This document shows, piece after piece, positions 56,241-64,000 of a stretch of 64,000 nt of DNA (position 1 is the first letter of the stretch; every line of letters starts with the position of its first letter). The stretch comes from Vibrio pomeroyi (lineage in GTDB: Bacteria; Pseudomonadota; Gammaproteobacteria; Enterobacterales; Vibrionaceae). The DNA is taken from the NCBI GenBank assembly GCA_041879425.1, contig CP090854.1, positions 2,790,001 through 2,854,000 of the forward strand, in the 5' to 3' direction. The notes beneath the pieces are model-generated. The model was not told the origin of the DNA, made no database searches, and saw nothing but the letters and a program-made list of their open reading frames with translations. The position numbers and the translations under genes were made by a program.

Positions 56241-57014
56241 ATGTCTATCCATCTTGTTATTATCGATGCCTTAAACCTCATCCGACGCGTGCACTCTGTT
56301 CAGCCGGATCCAACCGATATAGCAAGAACCATCACCACGACAACTCGTACTCTCAATAAAATTCTTTCTGAGTCTAAGCCAACCCACATCATCGCGGTGT
56401 TTGATCATCACTTACAAGATCGAGGCTGGCGTGCTGAAGTACTGCCAGCTTATAAACAGAATCGTAAACCGATGCCAGAACCACTCATGCAAGGCCTTGA
56501 TGCGATACAACAAGCTTGGTGGGAATTAGGTATTGACTCGTTACTGTCCGATGGTGATGAGGCGGATGATCTAGTGGCAACATTGGCAAAGAAAGTGGCT
56601 GATCACGGCGAAACCGTCACCATTATCTCTACAGATAAAGGCTACTGCCAACTGCTATCACCAACACTCCAGATCCGTGATTACTTCCAACATCGCTGGT
56701 TAGACAAACCCTTTATCGAAGCGGAGTTTGGTGTAAAGCCTGAGCAGCTTGCTGATTACTGGGGCTTAACCGGTGTCAGCTCTAGCCAAGTGCCGGGGAT
56801 TCCAGGTGTCGGCCCGAAAGCGGCAAAAGAGATATTAACCACCTACCCAGATATTGAAAGCGCTTATCAAGCAGAAGACTTGCCGAAAAAATACCGCAAG
56901 AAGTTCGATGAACACATCGAGTCAGCTCGTTTATGTAAGCTGGTTTCAGCGCTGAAAACAGACATCGATTTAGGTTTTAACCTGCAAGATATTCGCTACG
57001 AAGCGAACGCTTAG
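56241..57014 (+). CDS. xni: Flap endonuclease Xni
   Basis: 257 residues. A 5'-3' exonuclease-type flap endonuclease (ExoIX) resembling the N-terminal part of DNA polymerase I. IIDALNLIRRVHSVQ, the acidic metal cluster in LSDGDEADDLVATLAKK, and the H3TH segment GIPGVGPKAAKE are present. It lacks some of the extra acidic residues of PolI FEN domains, as usual in Xni. It is a single gene between two terminators. Confidence 0.94.
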   Translation: MSIHLVIIDALNLIRRVHSVQPDPTDIARTITTTTRTLNKILSESKPTHIIAVFDHHLQDRGWRAEVLPAYKQNRKPMPEPLMQGLDAIQQAWWELGIDSLLSDGDEADDLVATLAKKVADHGETVTIISTDKGYCQLLSPTLQIRDYFQHRWLDKPFIEAEFGVKPEQLADYWGLTGVSSSQVPGIPGVGPKAAKEILTTYPDIESAYQAEDLPKKYRKKFDEHIESARLCKLVSALKTDIDLGFNLQDIRYEANA

Positions 57015-57059
57015 CTCTCATATACAAGATCTCTATTTTCACAAAACCTCAGATACAGA

Positions 57060-57087
57060 AAAGCCTTAGTCGACACTAAGGCTTTTT
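57060..57087. terminator. Bidirectional terminator between xni and the TonB receptor gene
   Basis: AAAGCCTTAGT / ACTAAGGCTTT with loop CGAC, A- and T-tracts. Confidence 0.9.
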
Positions 57088-57127
57088 GTTATTTACGGCG
57101 CCCGCCTAAGCGGACTCAATCGGATGA

Positions 57128-59158
57128 TTAGAAGTTATAAGCGATAGAAGCTTTGAAGTTACGACCGGCTTCGTAGCTGGTGTACTTATCAGAGCCCCAA
57201 GAGATACCAAAGCCAGTGTGCTCTGCGTATTTTTTATCAAGTAGGTTATCGATACCGATGTTCATCTCTAGGTCTTTAGCAAACGTAGGGGTGTAAGCCG
57301 CCCAAATGTTGTGTGTTGCAAAACCAGCACGCTTCACTTGTTCACCATCTTCGTCCATGTAGTCATTACCCGGAACGAATCGAGAATCCCAACCAAACAC
57401 AAACTCACTGTTTAGGCTGTAGTTGAAGCCCGCTTTGAAGTTGTGAATGCCTGTTTTGCTCATATGACTGGTCTTGCCATTTTCTAGATCTTTCTGGTCA
57501 CCGTCTGAGTATGAGTGGTTCGCGTATACGCTTAGAGAATCTAGCTCGTAGCTCAATACTGTTTCCACACCCCACACTTCAACATCATACTGGTTTGCCA
57601 GTGTTGAGTTGTTCTTGGTTGGGTGCATTTGGTTATCAAGGTTGTAGGTGTAAGCCGTGAAACCTAAGATAGCGTAGTCAGCAGCAAGCAAGCGCGTCAG
57701 TTCATAATCAAAACCCGCTTCGTAGTTGTTACCCGTCATCGCCTTAGTATCAGACTGGTTAACATCAGGTGCCGCTTTCATCGTTAATGCTTCTGGCAAT
57801 GACGCACCTTTAAACAGACGACCATAACCCACACGAAGTTTTAGGTTATCCGTGGTTTGGTATTCACCTTTGAATTTCGGAGACAACTGATCGAAATCAC
57901 CATCGTAAACACCACCAAGTTTATGAACGTCGTAACGCAAACCTGTTGTTAAACGGAAATCGCTGAACTCATACATGTCTTGTAGGTAAAGGCCGTAAGC
58001 AGTGACCGTACCGCCATCCATGCCGTACTTCTTGGTTTCACCTTGCTTAGAACCGCTTTGGTAAACACCGTCACCCGCGTCAATCCACTGCTCAGCCTTA
58101 TAACCATCAAGACCGTAAGTCAGCTCATGCTCGCCAACCCAAGAGATATTACGGATGTCACCACCAATGGTCGTCACATTGTATTCGCGATCAGGAATAG
58201 CAATCGTGCCATCTTTAATCCAGTTACCGTTCGCATCTTTATCCCAAGCCGTATCAACAAGCGCATCACGATCCATGTACTGACGGTTGTAGTAGATATT
58301 GGTTTTCAGATGTACCAAGTCACTACCTGCATCGTATTCGTGCTGTAGAGTCACAGTATCGCGGTTGAGCGAGTGGTAGTTGTGTTCATCATCAGCATAC
58401 AGAGCACCGGCCTTCTCACCTGATAATTGACGCTTACCGCCATCGTTGTATCGGTTGAAAGTCAGCTTGAATTCGTTGGCATCATTGGGAATGAAAACAA
58501 TCTTAGCCAAGCCAGATTTCAGTTCGCCCTGCTTTGAAGTCACCGCTTCCTGATCTGGGATATGCAGGTCGCCATCTTCTGAGTAGTTTGCAATACCCAT
58601 GAACTGAAGCTTGTCGTTCACTTTTGCGTACACAGCAACGTTGGTTGCGAAACGTTCGTAAGCGGTTTGGTAGCTGGTTTTAACTCGAGCGCCAATGCTT
58701 TCACCCGGTTTAAGAAGGTCGCTTGGATCTTTAGTCTCGTAGCTAAACGAGCCATTAATCGCACCAGAACCAGACAGCGCAGAGTTACCACCTAGTTCAA
58801 TTTCAGCACGCTTAAGCATGGCTGGGTCAATCGCCTGATCACCCGAGTGGTGGAACAGTTGGCCTTCTTGACGCGCACCATCAATGGTCACTACGGCAAA
58901 TTTGTCTTCCATACCACGTACATACACTTTACGAGAGTAACGTGCGTTTCCGTCTACCGTTACGCTTGGCATAGTATTCAGAACGTCTTTAATGTCTGAT
59001 GCTTGTTTCTTTTCAAGGGTGTCAGAGTTGATTTCAGTCTGAACAAGTTGATCAAGGGCAGAACCGATAACAACAACGGTTTCTTGTTCGTCAGCAGCAA
59101 GCGCTGTAAATGAAGTTAAGGCAACCGTAACGGCCACTGACAATGCTTTAAGTTTCAT
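57128..59158 (-). CDS. TonB-dependent outer membrane receptor
   Basis: 676 residues. The signal peptide ends near ALAA (residue about 21), followed by a TonB-box-like ETVVVIGSA. The plug domain (about 45-155) contains RKVYVRGMEDKFAVVTIDGARQEG, and a 22-strand barrel ends with a C-terminal Phe (FKASIAYNF). The VTIDGARQ segment is shared with heme and some siderophore receptors, so an iron source is likely; the ligand cannot be assigned. A strong Fur box lies 60 bases upstream. No TonB system or periplasmic binding genes are adjacent. Confidence 0.88.
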   Translation of the reverse strand: MKLKALSVAVTVALTSFTALAADEQETVVVIGSALDQLVQTEINSDTLEKKQASDIKDVLNTMPSVTVDGNARYSRKVYVRGMEDKFAVVTIDGARQEGQLFHHSGDQAIDPAMLKRAEIELGGNSALSGSGAINGSFSYETKDPSDLLKPGESIGARVKTSYQTAYERFATNVAVYAKVNDKLQFMGIANYSEDGDLHIPDQEAVTSKQGELKSGLAKIVFIPNDANEFKLTFNRYNDGGKRQLSGEKAGALYADDEHNYHSLNRDTVTLQHEYDAGSDLVHLKTNIYYNRQYMDRDALVDTAWDKDANGNWIKDGTIAIPDREYNVTTIGGDIRNISWVGEHELTYGLDGYKAEQWIDAGDGVYQSGSKQGETKKYGMDGGTVTAYGLYLQDMYEFSDFRLTTGLRYDVHKLGGVYDGDFDQLSPKFKGEYQTTDNLKLRVGYGRLFKGASLPEALTMKAAPDVNQSDTKAMTGNNYEAGFDYELTRLLAADYAILGFTAYTYNLDNQMHPTKNNSTLANQYDVEVWGVETVLSYELDSLSVYANHSYSDGDQKDLENGKTSHMSKTGIHNFKAGFNYSLNSEFVFGWDSRFVPGNDYMDEDGEQVKRAGFATHNIWAAYTPTFAKDLEMNIGIDNLLDKKYAEHTGFGISWGSDKYTSYEAGRNFKASIAYNF

Positions 59159-59217
59159 ATTCTATTTTTATATTTTATAGATTCGAGTGAGGAGGCGTGA
59201 ATATTACACAATTTGAA

Positions 59218-59232
59218 TGATAATTCTTATCA
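59218..59232. promoter_or_regulatory. Fur box upstream of the TonB receptor gene
   Basis: TGATAATTCTTATCA matches the 7-1-7 Fur consensus TGATAATNATTATCA at all but one position, 60 bases before the receptor ATG. It predicts repression in iron-replete cells. It also overlaps a possible plus-strand promoter (TTGAAT at 59213, TACATT at 59235). Confidence 0.82.
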
Positions 59233-59366
59233 TTTACATTCTTTACTTACGTTCCCTTACTTTTAATAAAACAGAATTCGATTAGGATGTTCTGGCTGTA
59301 AAACTTACTTCGTTTTGCTGCTGAATCTTTGAATAAACCCTTCTTCGTATCACCCCTGAATTAGGT

Positions 59367-59398
59367 AGCCGTATGTCTCGATCACTTACGGCTTTTTT
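59367..59398 (+). terminator. Orphan plus-strand terminator
   Basis: AGCCGTA / TACGGCT stem with a 13-nt loop and T6 on the plus strand. No plus-strand gene lies upstream back to xni (stop 57014, which has its own terminator). It could end an unannotated RNA of about 150 nt starting near the Fur box. The rest of 59399-59544 shows nothing recognisable. Confidence 0.65.
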
Positions 59399-59544
59399 CA
59401 TATCAAATCACCGCTGATGTAAGATATTTAGCGATTTTCATGCCCGCTGTGTTGACAGTCATAACACCCATAGCTGGCTCATTAATGCGACTTTTCACGA
59501 CTGTAACAATGGATTTAACTGAGCAATTGCCAAACTGCAGATAC

Positions 59545-59570
59545 AAAAAATGCCCCTTAAAGGAGCATTT
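59545..59570 (-). terminator. Terminator of rlmM
   Basis: On the minus strand AAATGCTCC pairs with GGGGCATTT (one G-U pair) and is followed by T-residues, 39 bases beyond the rlmM stop. Confidence 0.8.
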
Positions 59571-59608
59571 TCTTTATCTCGATACTGAGACCGGCACTAA
59601 CGTAAATA

Positions 59609-60700
59609 TTAGTGCGGTGAGATGTTTGAAAGCGACTGGATATGAACCGTGATCTCTTCGCGATCGTGGTAAAGGTGTTTAGCTTGCATCTTGAACTTCA
59701 CTTTGTTCTCAATAAGGAACACTTTTAGGTTCTCGATATCCTGCAGTACTTCATCGTAACGGCCTTTCATTGGCAGTTTCAAGTTGAATAGCGCTTCTTG
59801 TGCCCAACCTTTGATGATCCACTCACCCATAAGGTGTGCAACGCGAGCTGGCTTCTCAACCATGTCACAGATAATCCAAGTGACGTTCTTACGGTCTGGT
59901 TCGAACTTAAAGCCATCCACCATGTGGTGCTTAATCTGACCCGTTTCCATTAGGCTGTCTGCCATCATGCCATTATCAACACAGTGAACGAACATCGAAC
60001 GCTTAACCAGTTGGTAAGTCCAACCGCCTGGACACGCACCCAAATCAACACCCCACATACCCGGAGCCAGACGTTCATCCCACTCATCACGAGGGATGAA
60101 TACGTGGAACGCTTCTTCTAGCTTCAATGTAGAACGACTTGGCGCATCTGATGGGAATTTCAGACGAGGAATGCCCATGAAGAACTGTGAGTTGTTCGAT
60201 GGGTAAGAGTAACCCACAAAGCAGTGACCCGGAGCGATGAAGCACAAGTGCAGTACTGGCTTCTTAGCGTTGTCTTTAGCAGTCATCAAGCCTTTGCCAC
60301 GCATTGCTTGACGCATTGGCACGGTAAACTTACGGCAGAACTTCAATAGCTCTTTTGCTTCGTTAGTATCTGGCGTTTCGATACGAATATCGCCACAACG
60401 TGGGAAGCCTTCTTTTTCAGAAAGCGCCTCAAGAATTGGAGAAATACGGTCATCGGTTGGCAGGTCTTTGATTTCAACTGCTACTGCTAGCATTTGACGA
60501 GCAAAGATCAGTGATTGGAAATCGATCTCTTTGATCAACTTATCTGCTTCACCTGCTTGGTAACATTCAAACAATACAAAGCCTGTATTGTTCTTTAGGC
60601 GAGGAAAACCAAACACTTCCAGTTGTGTTGCCTTGTCTTGAATTTCGCCAGCACATTCTTTTTCAAAACCAGAGCGACAATAAAGTAGTACGTGTTTCAC
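59609..60700 (-). CDS. rlmM: 23S rRNA 2'-O-ribose C2498 methyltransferase
   Basis: 363 residues from GTG 60700 ([21 protein letters not shown]), matching E. coli RlmM length and N-terminus. The GTG overlaps the ygdD stop as GTGA and AGAGGT lies 6-7 bases upstream, which fixes the start. The SAM-binding motif is in [16 protein letters not shown], and VHCVDNGMM follows. It methylates C2498 in the peptidyl transferase region of 23S rRNA. It is the last gene of gcvA-hydrolase-ygdD-rlmM. Confidence 0.95.
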   Translation of the reverse strand: MKHVLLYCRSGFEKECAGEIQDKATQLEVFGFPRLKNNTGFVLFECYQAGEADKLIKEIDFQSLIFARQMLAVAVEIKDLPTDDRISPILEALSEKEGFPRCGDIRIETPDTNEAKELLKFCRKFTVPMRQAMRGKGLMTAKDNAKKPVLHLCFIAPGHCFVGYSYPSNNSQFFMGIPRLKFPSDAPSRSTLKLEEAFHVFIPRDEWDERLAPGMWGVDLGACPGGWTYQLVKRSMFVHCVDNGMMADSLMETGQIKHHMVDGFKFEPDRKNVTWIICDMVEKPARVAHLMGEWIIKGWAQEALFNLKLPMKGRYDEVLQDIENLKVFLIENKVKFKMQAKHLYHDREEITVHIQSLSNISPH

Positions 60701-61095
60701 TGAGTTACCTCTTTTATATTCAAAGCAGCGAAGGAGAAGACTCCCCAACCAATGATAAATAGTAGACCACCAAACGGTGTTATAGGGCCAAACCATTTTA
60801 TTCCTGTCAGTGCTAGCCCATAAAGGCTGCCACTAAAACAAAGGATGCCGATGATAAAGCAAATTGCCGCAATGAAAAAATATTTTTGTGATTTAGCGCC
60901 AAGTTTCATCTGTAGCAGAGCGCCACACGCCAATATAGCTAGAGTATGGATAAATTGGTACTGAACACCCGTCTCGAACACACCCAAAAGATACTCAGGC
61001 AAGATGGCTTTCAAACCGTGTGCAGCAAATGCCCCAAGCATCACAGCGATCGCACCAGAAATGCCTGCGAAAGTGAGTAAATACTTACTTTTCAT
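60697..61095 (-). CDS. ygdD: DUF423 membrane protein YgdD
   Basis: 132 residues, four hydrophobic helices ([40 protein letters not shown] and others). The AFAAHGLK motif is the DUF423 signature. The function is unknown. It is translationally linked at both ends: its start lies inside the end of the upstream hydrolase (11-base overlap) and its stop overlaps the rlmM GTG. Confidence 0.93.
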   Translation of the reverse strand: MKSKYLLTFAGISGAIAVMLGAFAAHGLKAILPEYLLGVFETGVQYQFIHTLAILACGALLQMKLGAKSQKYFFIAAICFIIGILCFSGSLYGLALTGIKWFGPITPFGGLLFIIGWGVFSFAALNIKEVTQ

Positions 61096-61708
61096 TCAAC
61101 ACCTCTTTGATAAACGCAGATAGCTTTTCAACGGTTAACGCGATGTTCTGCTGTTCCGTATAGCCAGAGCTCTTGCGCGGCTTGAAGCTGTGGTCGCCAT
61201 CGGGAATAAATTCAACTCGAATTGAATCCGACAGATTGAAGTCAGCAAACTCTTCACGCTTACCAAAGGTATCGCGCTCGCCTTGTAAAATAAGACACGG
61301 CTTAGTTAACTCAGCGAGATGTTCGCCTTTGTATTTCTCTGGTTTGCCCGGCGGATGGAAAGGAAAACCCAAACACGCCATAGCAGCCACTTTATCCACT
61401 TCAGACAGATGACTTGCCATGCGCCCTCCCATCGATTTACCACCAATCACAAGTTTGTCAGCATTGGTTTGTTCGATGATCTCTTGGTAGGCTTCAAGTA
61501 GCTTAGGGGCTCTATCAGGTGGACGACGTTTGCCATCTTCAGCACGCTTGATCATGTAAGGGAAATTGAAACGAATCACTCTTATCCCTTTAAAGGCTAA
61601 TCCTTTGGCTACCGACTGCATGAACTCATGGTCCATACCTGCACCCGCGCCGTGTGCGAAGATAAAGGTGATTGGGTTGTCTTCACCATCAATAATGATG
61701 TTATTCAT
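61085..61708 (-). CDS. Alpha/beta hydrolase, Tex30-like
   Basis: 207 residues from ATG 61708 (MNNIIIDGEDNPITFIFAHGAGAGMDHEF), with AGGAG upstream. FAHGAGAGMD forms the oxyanion region, GGKSMGGRMA carries the nucleophile Ser, and the Asp and His are in LQGERDTFG and PDGDHSFKP. The KANL3/Tex30-like family has no settled function. It overlaps gcvA by 8 bases and ygdD by 11, and replaces the E. coli arrangement in which ygdD directly follows gcvA. Confidence 0.88.
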   Translation of the reverse strand: MNNIIIDGEDNPITFIFAHGAGAGMDHEFMQSVAKGLAFKGIRVIRFNFPYMIKRAEDGKRRPPDRAPKLLEAYQEIIEQTNADKLVIGGKSMGGRMASHLSEVDKVAAMACLGFPFHPPGKPEKYKGEHLAELTKPCLILQGERDTFGKREEFADFNLSDSIRVEFIPDGDHSFKPRKSSGYTEQQNIALTVEKLSAFIKEVLNEK

Positions 61709-62609
61709 CCAGCAACTCCTCTTGTTCACTTTGCGCTTTCGCTAGCATCCAATCACGGAAGGTCGCGATTCGACCCATATCGGCTTGTTTCTCGTGACAC
61801 ACTACATAGAAGGCATTCTTACTCACCAACACCTCATCAAACGGCGCTATCAAGCGACCTGCTTCTATTTCTGGTTGTGCGAGAACGTTGTTACCCAATG
61901 CAATGCCTTGCCCATGGGCTGCCGCTTGAAGCACCATGGTTGAGTGACTGAAGATCGGCCCGTGGTTTACGTTAACTCCATCGATGCCATTTTGTTTAGC
62001 AAACTGTTTCCAATCTTTTCGAGAGGTATCGTGCAATAGCGTATGGCATGCCAAATCACTTAGAGATTCTAATGGTTTTGTTCCTAGCAGCACTGAAGGA
62101 GAACAAAGCGGAATCAGATATTCTTGATACAGCTTGTCGGCTCTTAGACCCGACCAATTGCCTCGACCATAATAGATAGCAACGTCGACATCATCCGTTA
62201 GCGAGCCTTCATCCATATCCACAGCTTTGATTCGTACATCGATATCAGGTTCTTGCTGATTAAAGTCGGCAAGCCTTGGTACTAACCATTGAATGGCGAA
62301 ACTTGGCGGTAAGCTGATGGTCAATGCACCCTTCTCACTTCGCTCTAGCACTTTGTCAGTGGCTTCTGCGAGTGATGTGAAAATATCTTTGATATCTAAG
62401 AAGTAGCTTTGCCCTTCTTCAGTTAGCAACAAAGAACGGTTTCTTCGACGAAAAAGCTTCAAAGATAAGAATTCTTCAAGTGCTTTGATCTGGTGGCTAA
62501 CCGCAGCTTGAGTAACAAACAACTCTTCTGCAGCACGCGTAAAACTCAAGTGTCGAGCAGCGGCTTCAAACACTCTTAACGAGTTTAATGGGGGTAATCG
62601 ACGAGACAT
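61701..62609 (-). CDS. gcvA: Glycine cleavage system regulator GcvA, LysR family
   Basis: 302 residues. LysR helix-turn-helix (about 5-62: LNSLRVFEAAARHLSFTRAAEEL, VTQAAVSHQIKALEEFL), then a substrate-binding-like effector domain. In E. coli GcvA activates gcvTHP with glycine and activates the divergent gcvB RNA. Here a GcvB RNA is also divergent, 56 bases away, which confirms the assignment. It heads a four-gene unit with overlapping reading frames down to rlmM. Confidence 0.94.
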   Translation of the reverse strand: MSRRLPPLNSLRVFEAAARHLSFTRAAEELFVTQAAVSHQIKALEEFLSLKLFRRRNRSLLLTEEGQSYFLDIKDIFTSLAEATDKVLERSEKGALTISLPPSFAIQWLVPRLADFNQQEPDIDVRIKAVDMDEGSLTDDVDVAIYYGRGNWSGLRADKLYQEYLIPLCSPSVLLGTKPLESLSDLACHTLLHDTSRKDWKQFAKQNGIDGVNVNHGPIFSHSTMVLQAAAHGQGIALGNNVLAQPEIEAGRLIAPFDEVLVSKNAFYVVCHEKQADMGRIATFRDWMLAKAQSEQEELLDE

Positions 62610-62628
62610 AGTTACTCTCTAAATAAGC

Positions 62629-62658
62629 ATTAGTTTTTTTTATCTGAAACATTATAAT
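62629..62658 (+). promoter_or_regulatory. gcvB promoter and GcvA-type ATTAG motif
   Basis: TATAAT at 62653-62658 predicts a start at A62665. ATTAG (62629-62633), the complement of the GcvA-contact motif CTAAT, overlaps the -35 region. The -35 itself is weak, as expected for an activated promoter. Confidence 0.65.
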
Positions 62659-62664
62659 TTGTCC

Positions 62665-62913
62665 ATTGCCTAGCGGCCAGAGAAATTCTATATTTCATTC
62701 CGCAGCAGCTAGCCTGAACGGCTTGATTCTCTCTAGAATCAATTGGCTTAGCTCCTGCGATGTTGTGTTTGCAAACTCGTACTTTTCGAGTTGGGTAGAG
62801 TTCTACCAAATGTTTTGTTGCAGTTATACCCTGAAACGAGGCATATACTTCCTGTATTTATTTTGACCTGTCTGTCAAATTTGTTTACACCGCCTATATG
62901 GCGGTGTTTTTTT
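62665..62913 (+). ncRNA. gcvB: GcvB small RNA
   Basis: About 249 nt, divergent from gcvA. It shares blocks with E. coli GcvB: GATGTTGTGTTTGCAA (part of the G/U-rich R1 seed region), ACTTCCTGTA, CCTGTCTGTC, and the terminator ACACCGCC-GGCGGTGT with T7 at the 3' end. GcvB is an Hfq-dependent RNA that represses many amino acid and peptide transporter mRNAs when glycine is plentiful. No protein-coding frame is convincing here. Confidence 0.93.
62887..62913 (+). terminator. Terminator of GcvB
   Basis: ACACCGCC / GGCGGTGT 8-bp stem, 5-nt loop, then TTTTTTT. The region after it (62914-63180) shows no recognisable gene or element. Confidence 0.93.
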
Positions 62914-63180
62914 ATGCCCAGAGAAAAGTAACAACAAGTTTATCAATAGCTGTGCTAATTAATCCTTACTATTTTCTCACTCTAATCACAAAATTTAACG
63001 CCCGCTTACGTAAACAATCATACGCACACAAATATAAGCACTTCATTGCACATTTTGGTAACAACTCTCACCTCAATTCTTTTTATCACACAGCCTTGTT
63101 TTTACGACAAAAAACCGTACGAGCAAGGAAGCCAAACCACTTTATCAACGACAAAATGACAATCAACCGATAAATAAAAA

Positions 63181-63204
63181 GCCGCTTACTTTTCAGTAAG
63201 CGGC
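63181..63204 (-). terminator. Terminator of thiI
   Basis: GCCGCTTACT / AGTAAGCGGC 10-bp perfect stem, loop TTTC, with A5 before and T4 after, so it can act on both strands. It lies 45 bases after the thiI stop. Confidence 0.92.
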
Positions 63205-63249
63205 TTTTCATATGTGTTCTCAGACCGAAGTCATACCATCAAAGGCTAA

Positions 63250-64000
63250 CTATGGACGGTAAACCTTAACGTTTTTGAAGCCTTGCTCTTGCAAGTAAAG
63301 TGCTTGCAGACGGCTCATAACGCCACGGTCACAGTACAGTAGGTACTCTTTACCTTGGTCAAGGTCACCAAACTGAGTCGCTAGCTTGTAGAAAGGTAGG
63401 TGTTTCACTTCAACACCATCGATTTCTAGTGGGCTTTCGTCTTCTTCGTCTGGGCTACGGATATCTAGAACGATAGCGTGGTCAGCAACAGCCTGAACTT
63501 GTTCAACTTCAGGTGCTTGCTCTTGGCTCTCTTTCTCAATGTCACGAATATCCATAACACGAGCGTTCTCGATCACTTGATCCAGTACTTCAAAGTTAAA
63601 CTTAGCTTCTTCTGCTTCTAGTTTACCTTTCTTCGCTTTCACTGTTGGTTTCTTAGAGATAACACCACAGTACTCTGGCATTACTTTCGCGAAGTCTTCA
63701 GTACCGATGATACGAGAAAGATCGATGATGTCTTCTTTGTCCCAGTTGATAAGCGGACGAAGGATCAACGTGTCTGTCACGTTATCGATGTGACGAAGGT
63801 TAGTTAGCGTTTGGCTAGAAACCTGACCTAGTGCCTCACCGGTTACTAACGCTTCAATACCAAAACGCTCTGCAACCATACCACCAGCACGCATGAACAT
63901 ACGCTTAAGAACAACGCCCATTTGGCCGTCTTCTACGTTCTCAAGGATCTCAGCAACAACCGGTTCGAAATCTACAGAGATGAACTTCACTTTTGCAGAT
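63250..64000 (-). CDS. thiI: tRNA 4-thiouridine synthase ThiI, C-terminal part
   Basis: About 250 residues to the window edge; the N-terminal NFLD and THUMP domains are outside. The visible part has the end of the PP-loop domain ([20 protein letters not shown]) and [10 protein letters not shown], with one redox Cys. The C-terminal rhodanese domain has the persulfide Cys in [10 protein letters not shown], then [19 protein letters not shown]. It makes s4U8 in tRNA and supplies sulfur for the thiazole of thiamine. Both cysteines of the E. coli mechanism (C344/C456 equivalents) are present. The internal GTG near 63990 is not a start. Confidence 0.96.
   Translation of the reverse strand, partial: SAKVKFISVDFEPVVAEILENVEDGQMGVVLKRMFMRAGGMVAERFGIEALVTGEALGQVSSQTLTNLRHIDNVTDTLILRPLINWDKEDIIDLSRIIGTEDFAKVMPEYCGVISKKPTVKAKKGKLEAEEAKFNFEVLDQVIENARVMDIRDIEKESQEQAPEVEQVQAVADHAIVLDIRSPDEEDESPLEIDGVEVKHLPFYKLATQFGDLDQGKEYLLYCDRGVMSRLQALYLQEQGFKNVKVYRP

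Noticed and set aside
59235..59398. Could this be RyhB, given the Fur box?
   Set aside because: The conserved RyhB core (GACATTGCTCACATTGC type) is absent; kept only as an unnamed candidate RNA.
59440..59652. 70-residue plus-strand reading frame
   Set aside because: Overlaps the rlmM 3' end and its terminator, with no ribosome binding site or family match.
62666..62866. 66-residue plus-strand reading frame
   Set aside because: It lies within GcvB, has no ribosome binding site and no family resemblance; the conserved RNA blocks explain the sequence.
62898..63173. 91-residue plus-strand reading frame
   Set aside because: Begins inside the GcvB terminator stem, has no Shine-Dalgarno and no recognisable domain.
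1..64000. Prophage, insertion sequences, integron, tRNA or rRNA genes
   Set aside because: No transposase, integrase, phage structural gene, attachment repeats, tRNA cloverleaf or rRNA sequence was recognised on either strand.

Overview
The window looks like a stretch of the large chromosome of a Vibrio (Gammaproteobacteria). Evidence: long runs of closely Vibrio-like proteins (BamA, RseP, GlnD, QueF, PpnN), moderately AT-rich DNA, Vibrio-style gene order (frr-uppS-cdsA-dxr-rseP rather than the enteric frr-dxr-uppS-cdsA), Vibrio-typical DUF3549 and DUF3301 genes, and GcvB and CsrB small RNAs of recognisable type. The species cannot be fixed from sequence alone. No prophage, insertion sequence, CRISPR array, rRNA or tRNA was found; this is mainly core chromosome.

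0-16 kb: one long minus-strand block, rpsB-tsf-pyrH-frr-uppS-cdsA-dxr-rseP-bamA-skp-lpxD-fabZ-lpxA-lpxB-rnhB-dnaE, joining translation, isoprenoid and phospholipid precursor synthesis, outer-membrane assembly and lipid A synthesis. Hairpins, several with T-runs, punctuate it. 15.5-24.6 kb: divergent map and glnD, yaeH, the truC-yqcC pair, DUF3549 and DUF3301 genes, an acetyltransferase, then a 430-nt minus-strand CsrB-type RNA (27 GGA motifs by my count, a terminator and an upstream GacA/VarA-type box). A small coiled-coil protein gene and yaiI follow.

24.7-38 kb: a MipA/OmpV porin with an inverted repeat over its ribosome binding site, an AbgT transporter, the zinc-independent ribosomal proteins L31B/L36B behind Zur-like and Fur-like sites, trmO, proS, a TerB/DUF533 protein, yaeP-DUF4250, glyA with a PurR-like box, a YitT protein, and a CadC/ToxR-type membrane regulator next to a glycine-rich lipoprotein. 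38-48 kb: treR-treB-treC, an MliC-type lysozyme inhibitor, gmhB, metNIQ behind MetJ boxes, and a LamB-type porin whose promoter carries the same operator as treB. The porin is therefore predicted to belong to the trehalose regulon.

48-64 kb: a DUF2310 gene and syd, divergent queF, a TPR membrane protein with a degenerate GGDEF-like domain followed by a diguanylate cyclase with an SGEEF motif, ppnN, xni, a Fur-box TonB-dependent receptor, then gcvA-hydrolase-ygdD-rlmM divergent from a GcvB small RNA, and the 3' part of thiI.

Most worthwhile leads: the two regulatory RNAs, the TreR-linked porin, the TPR/degenerate-GGDEF plus cyclase pair, the hairpin over the mipA start, an orphan terminator beside the TonB-receptor Fur box (a possible iron-linked RNA), and a 22-nt periodic repeat upstream of ppnN. 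I saw no convincing wholly new multi-gene system.
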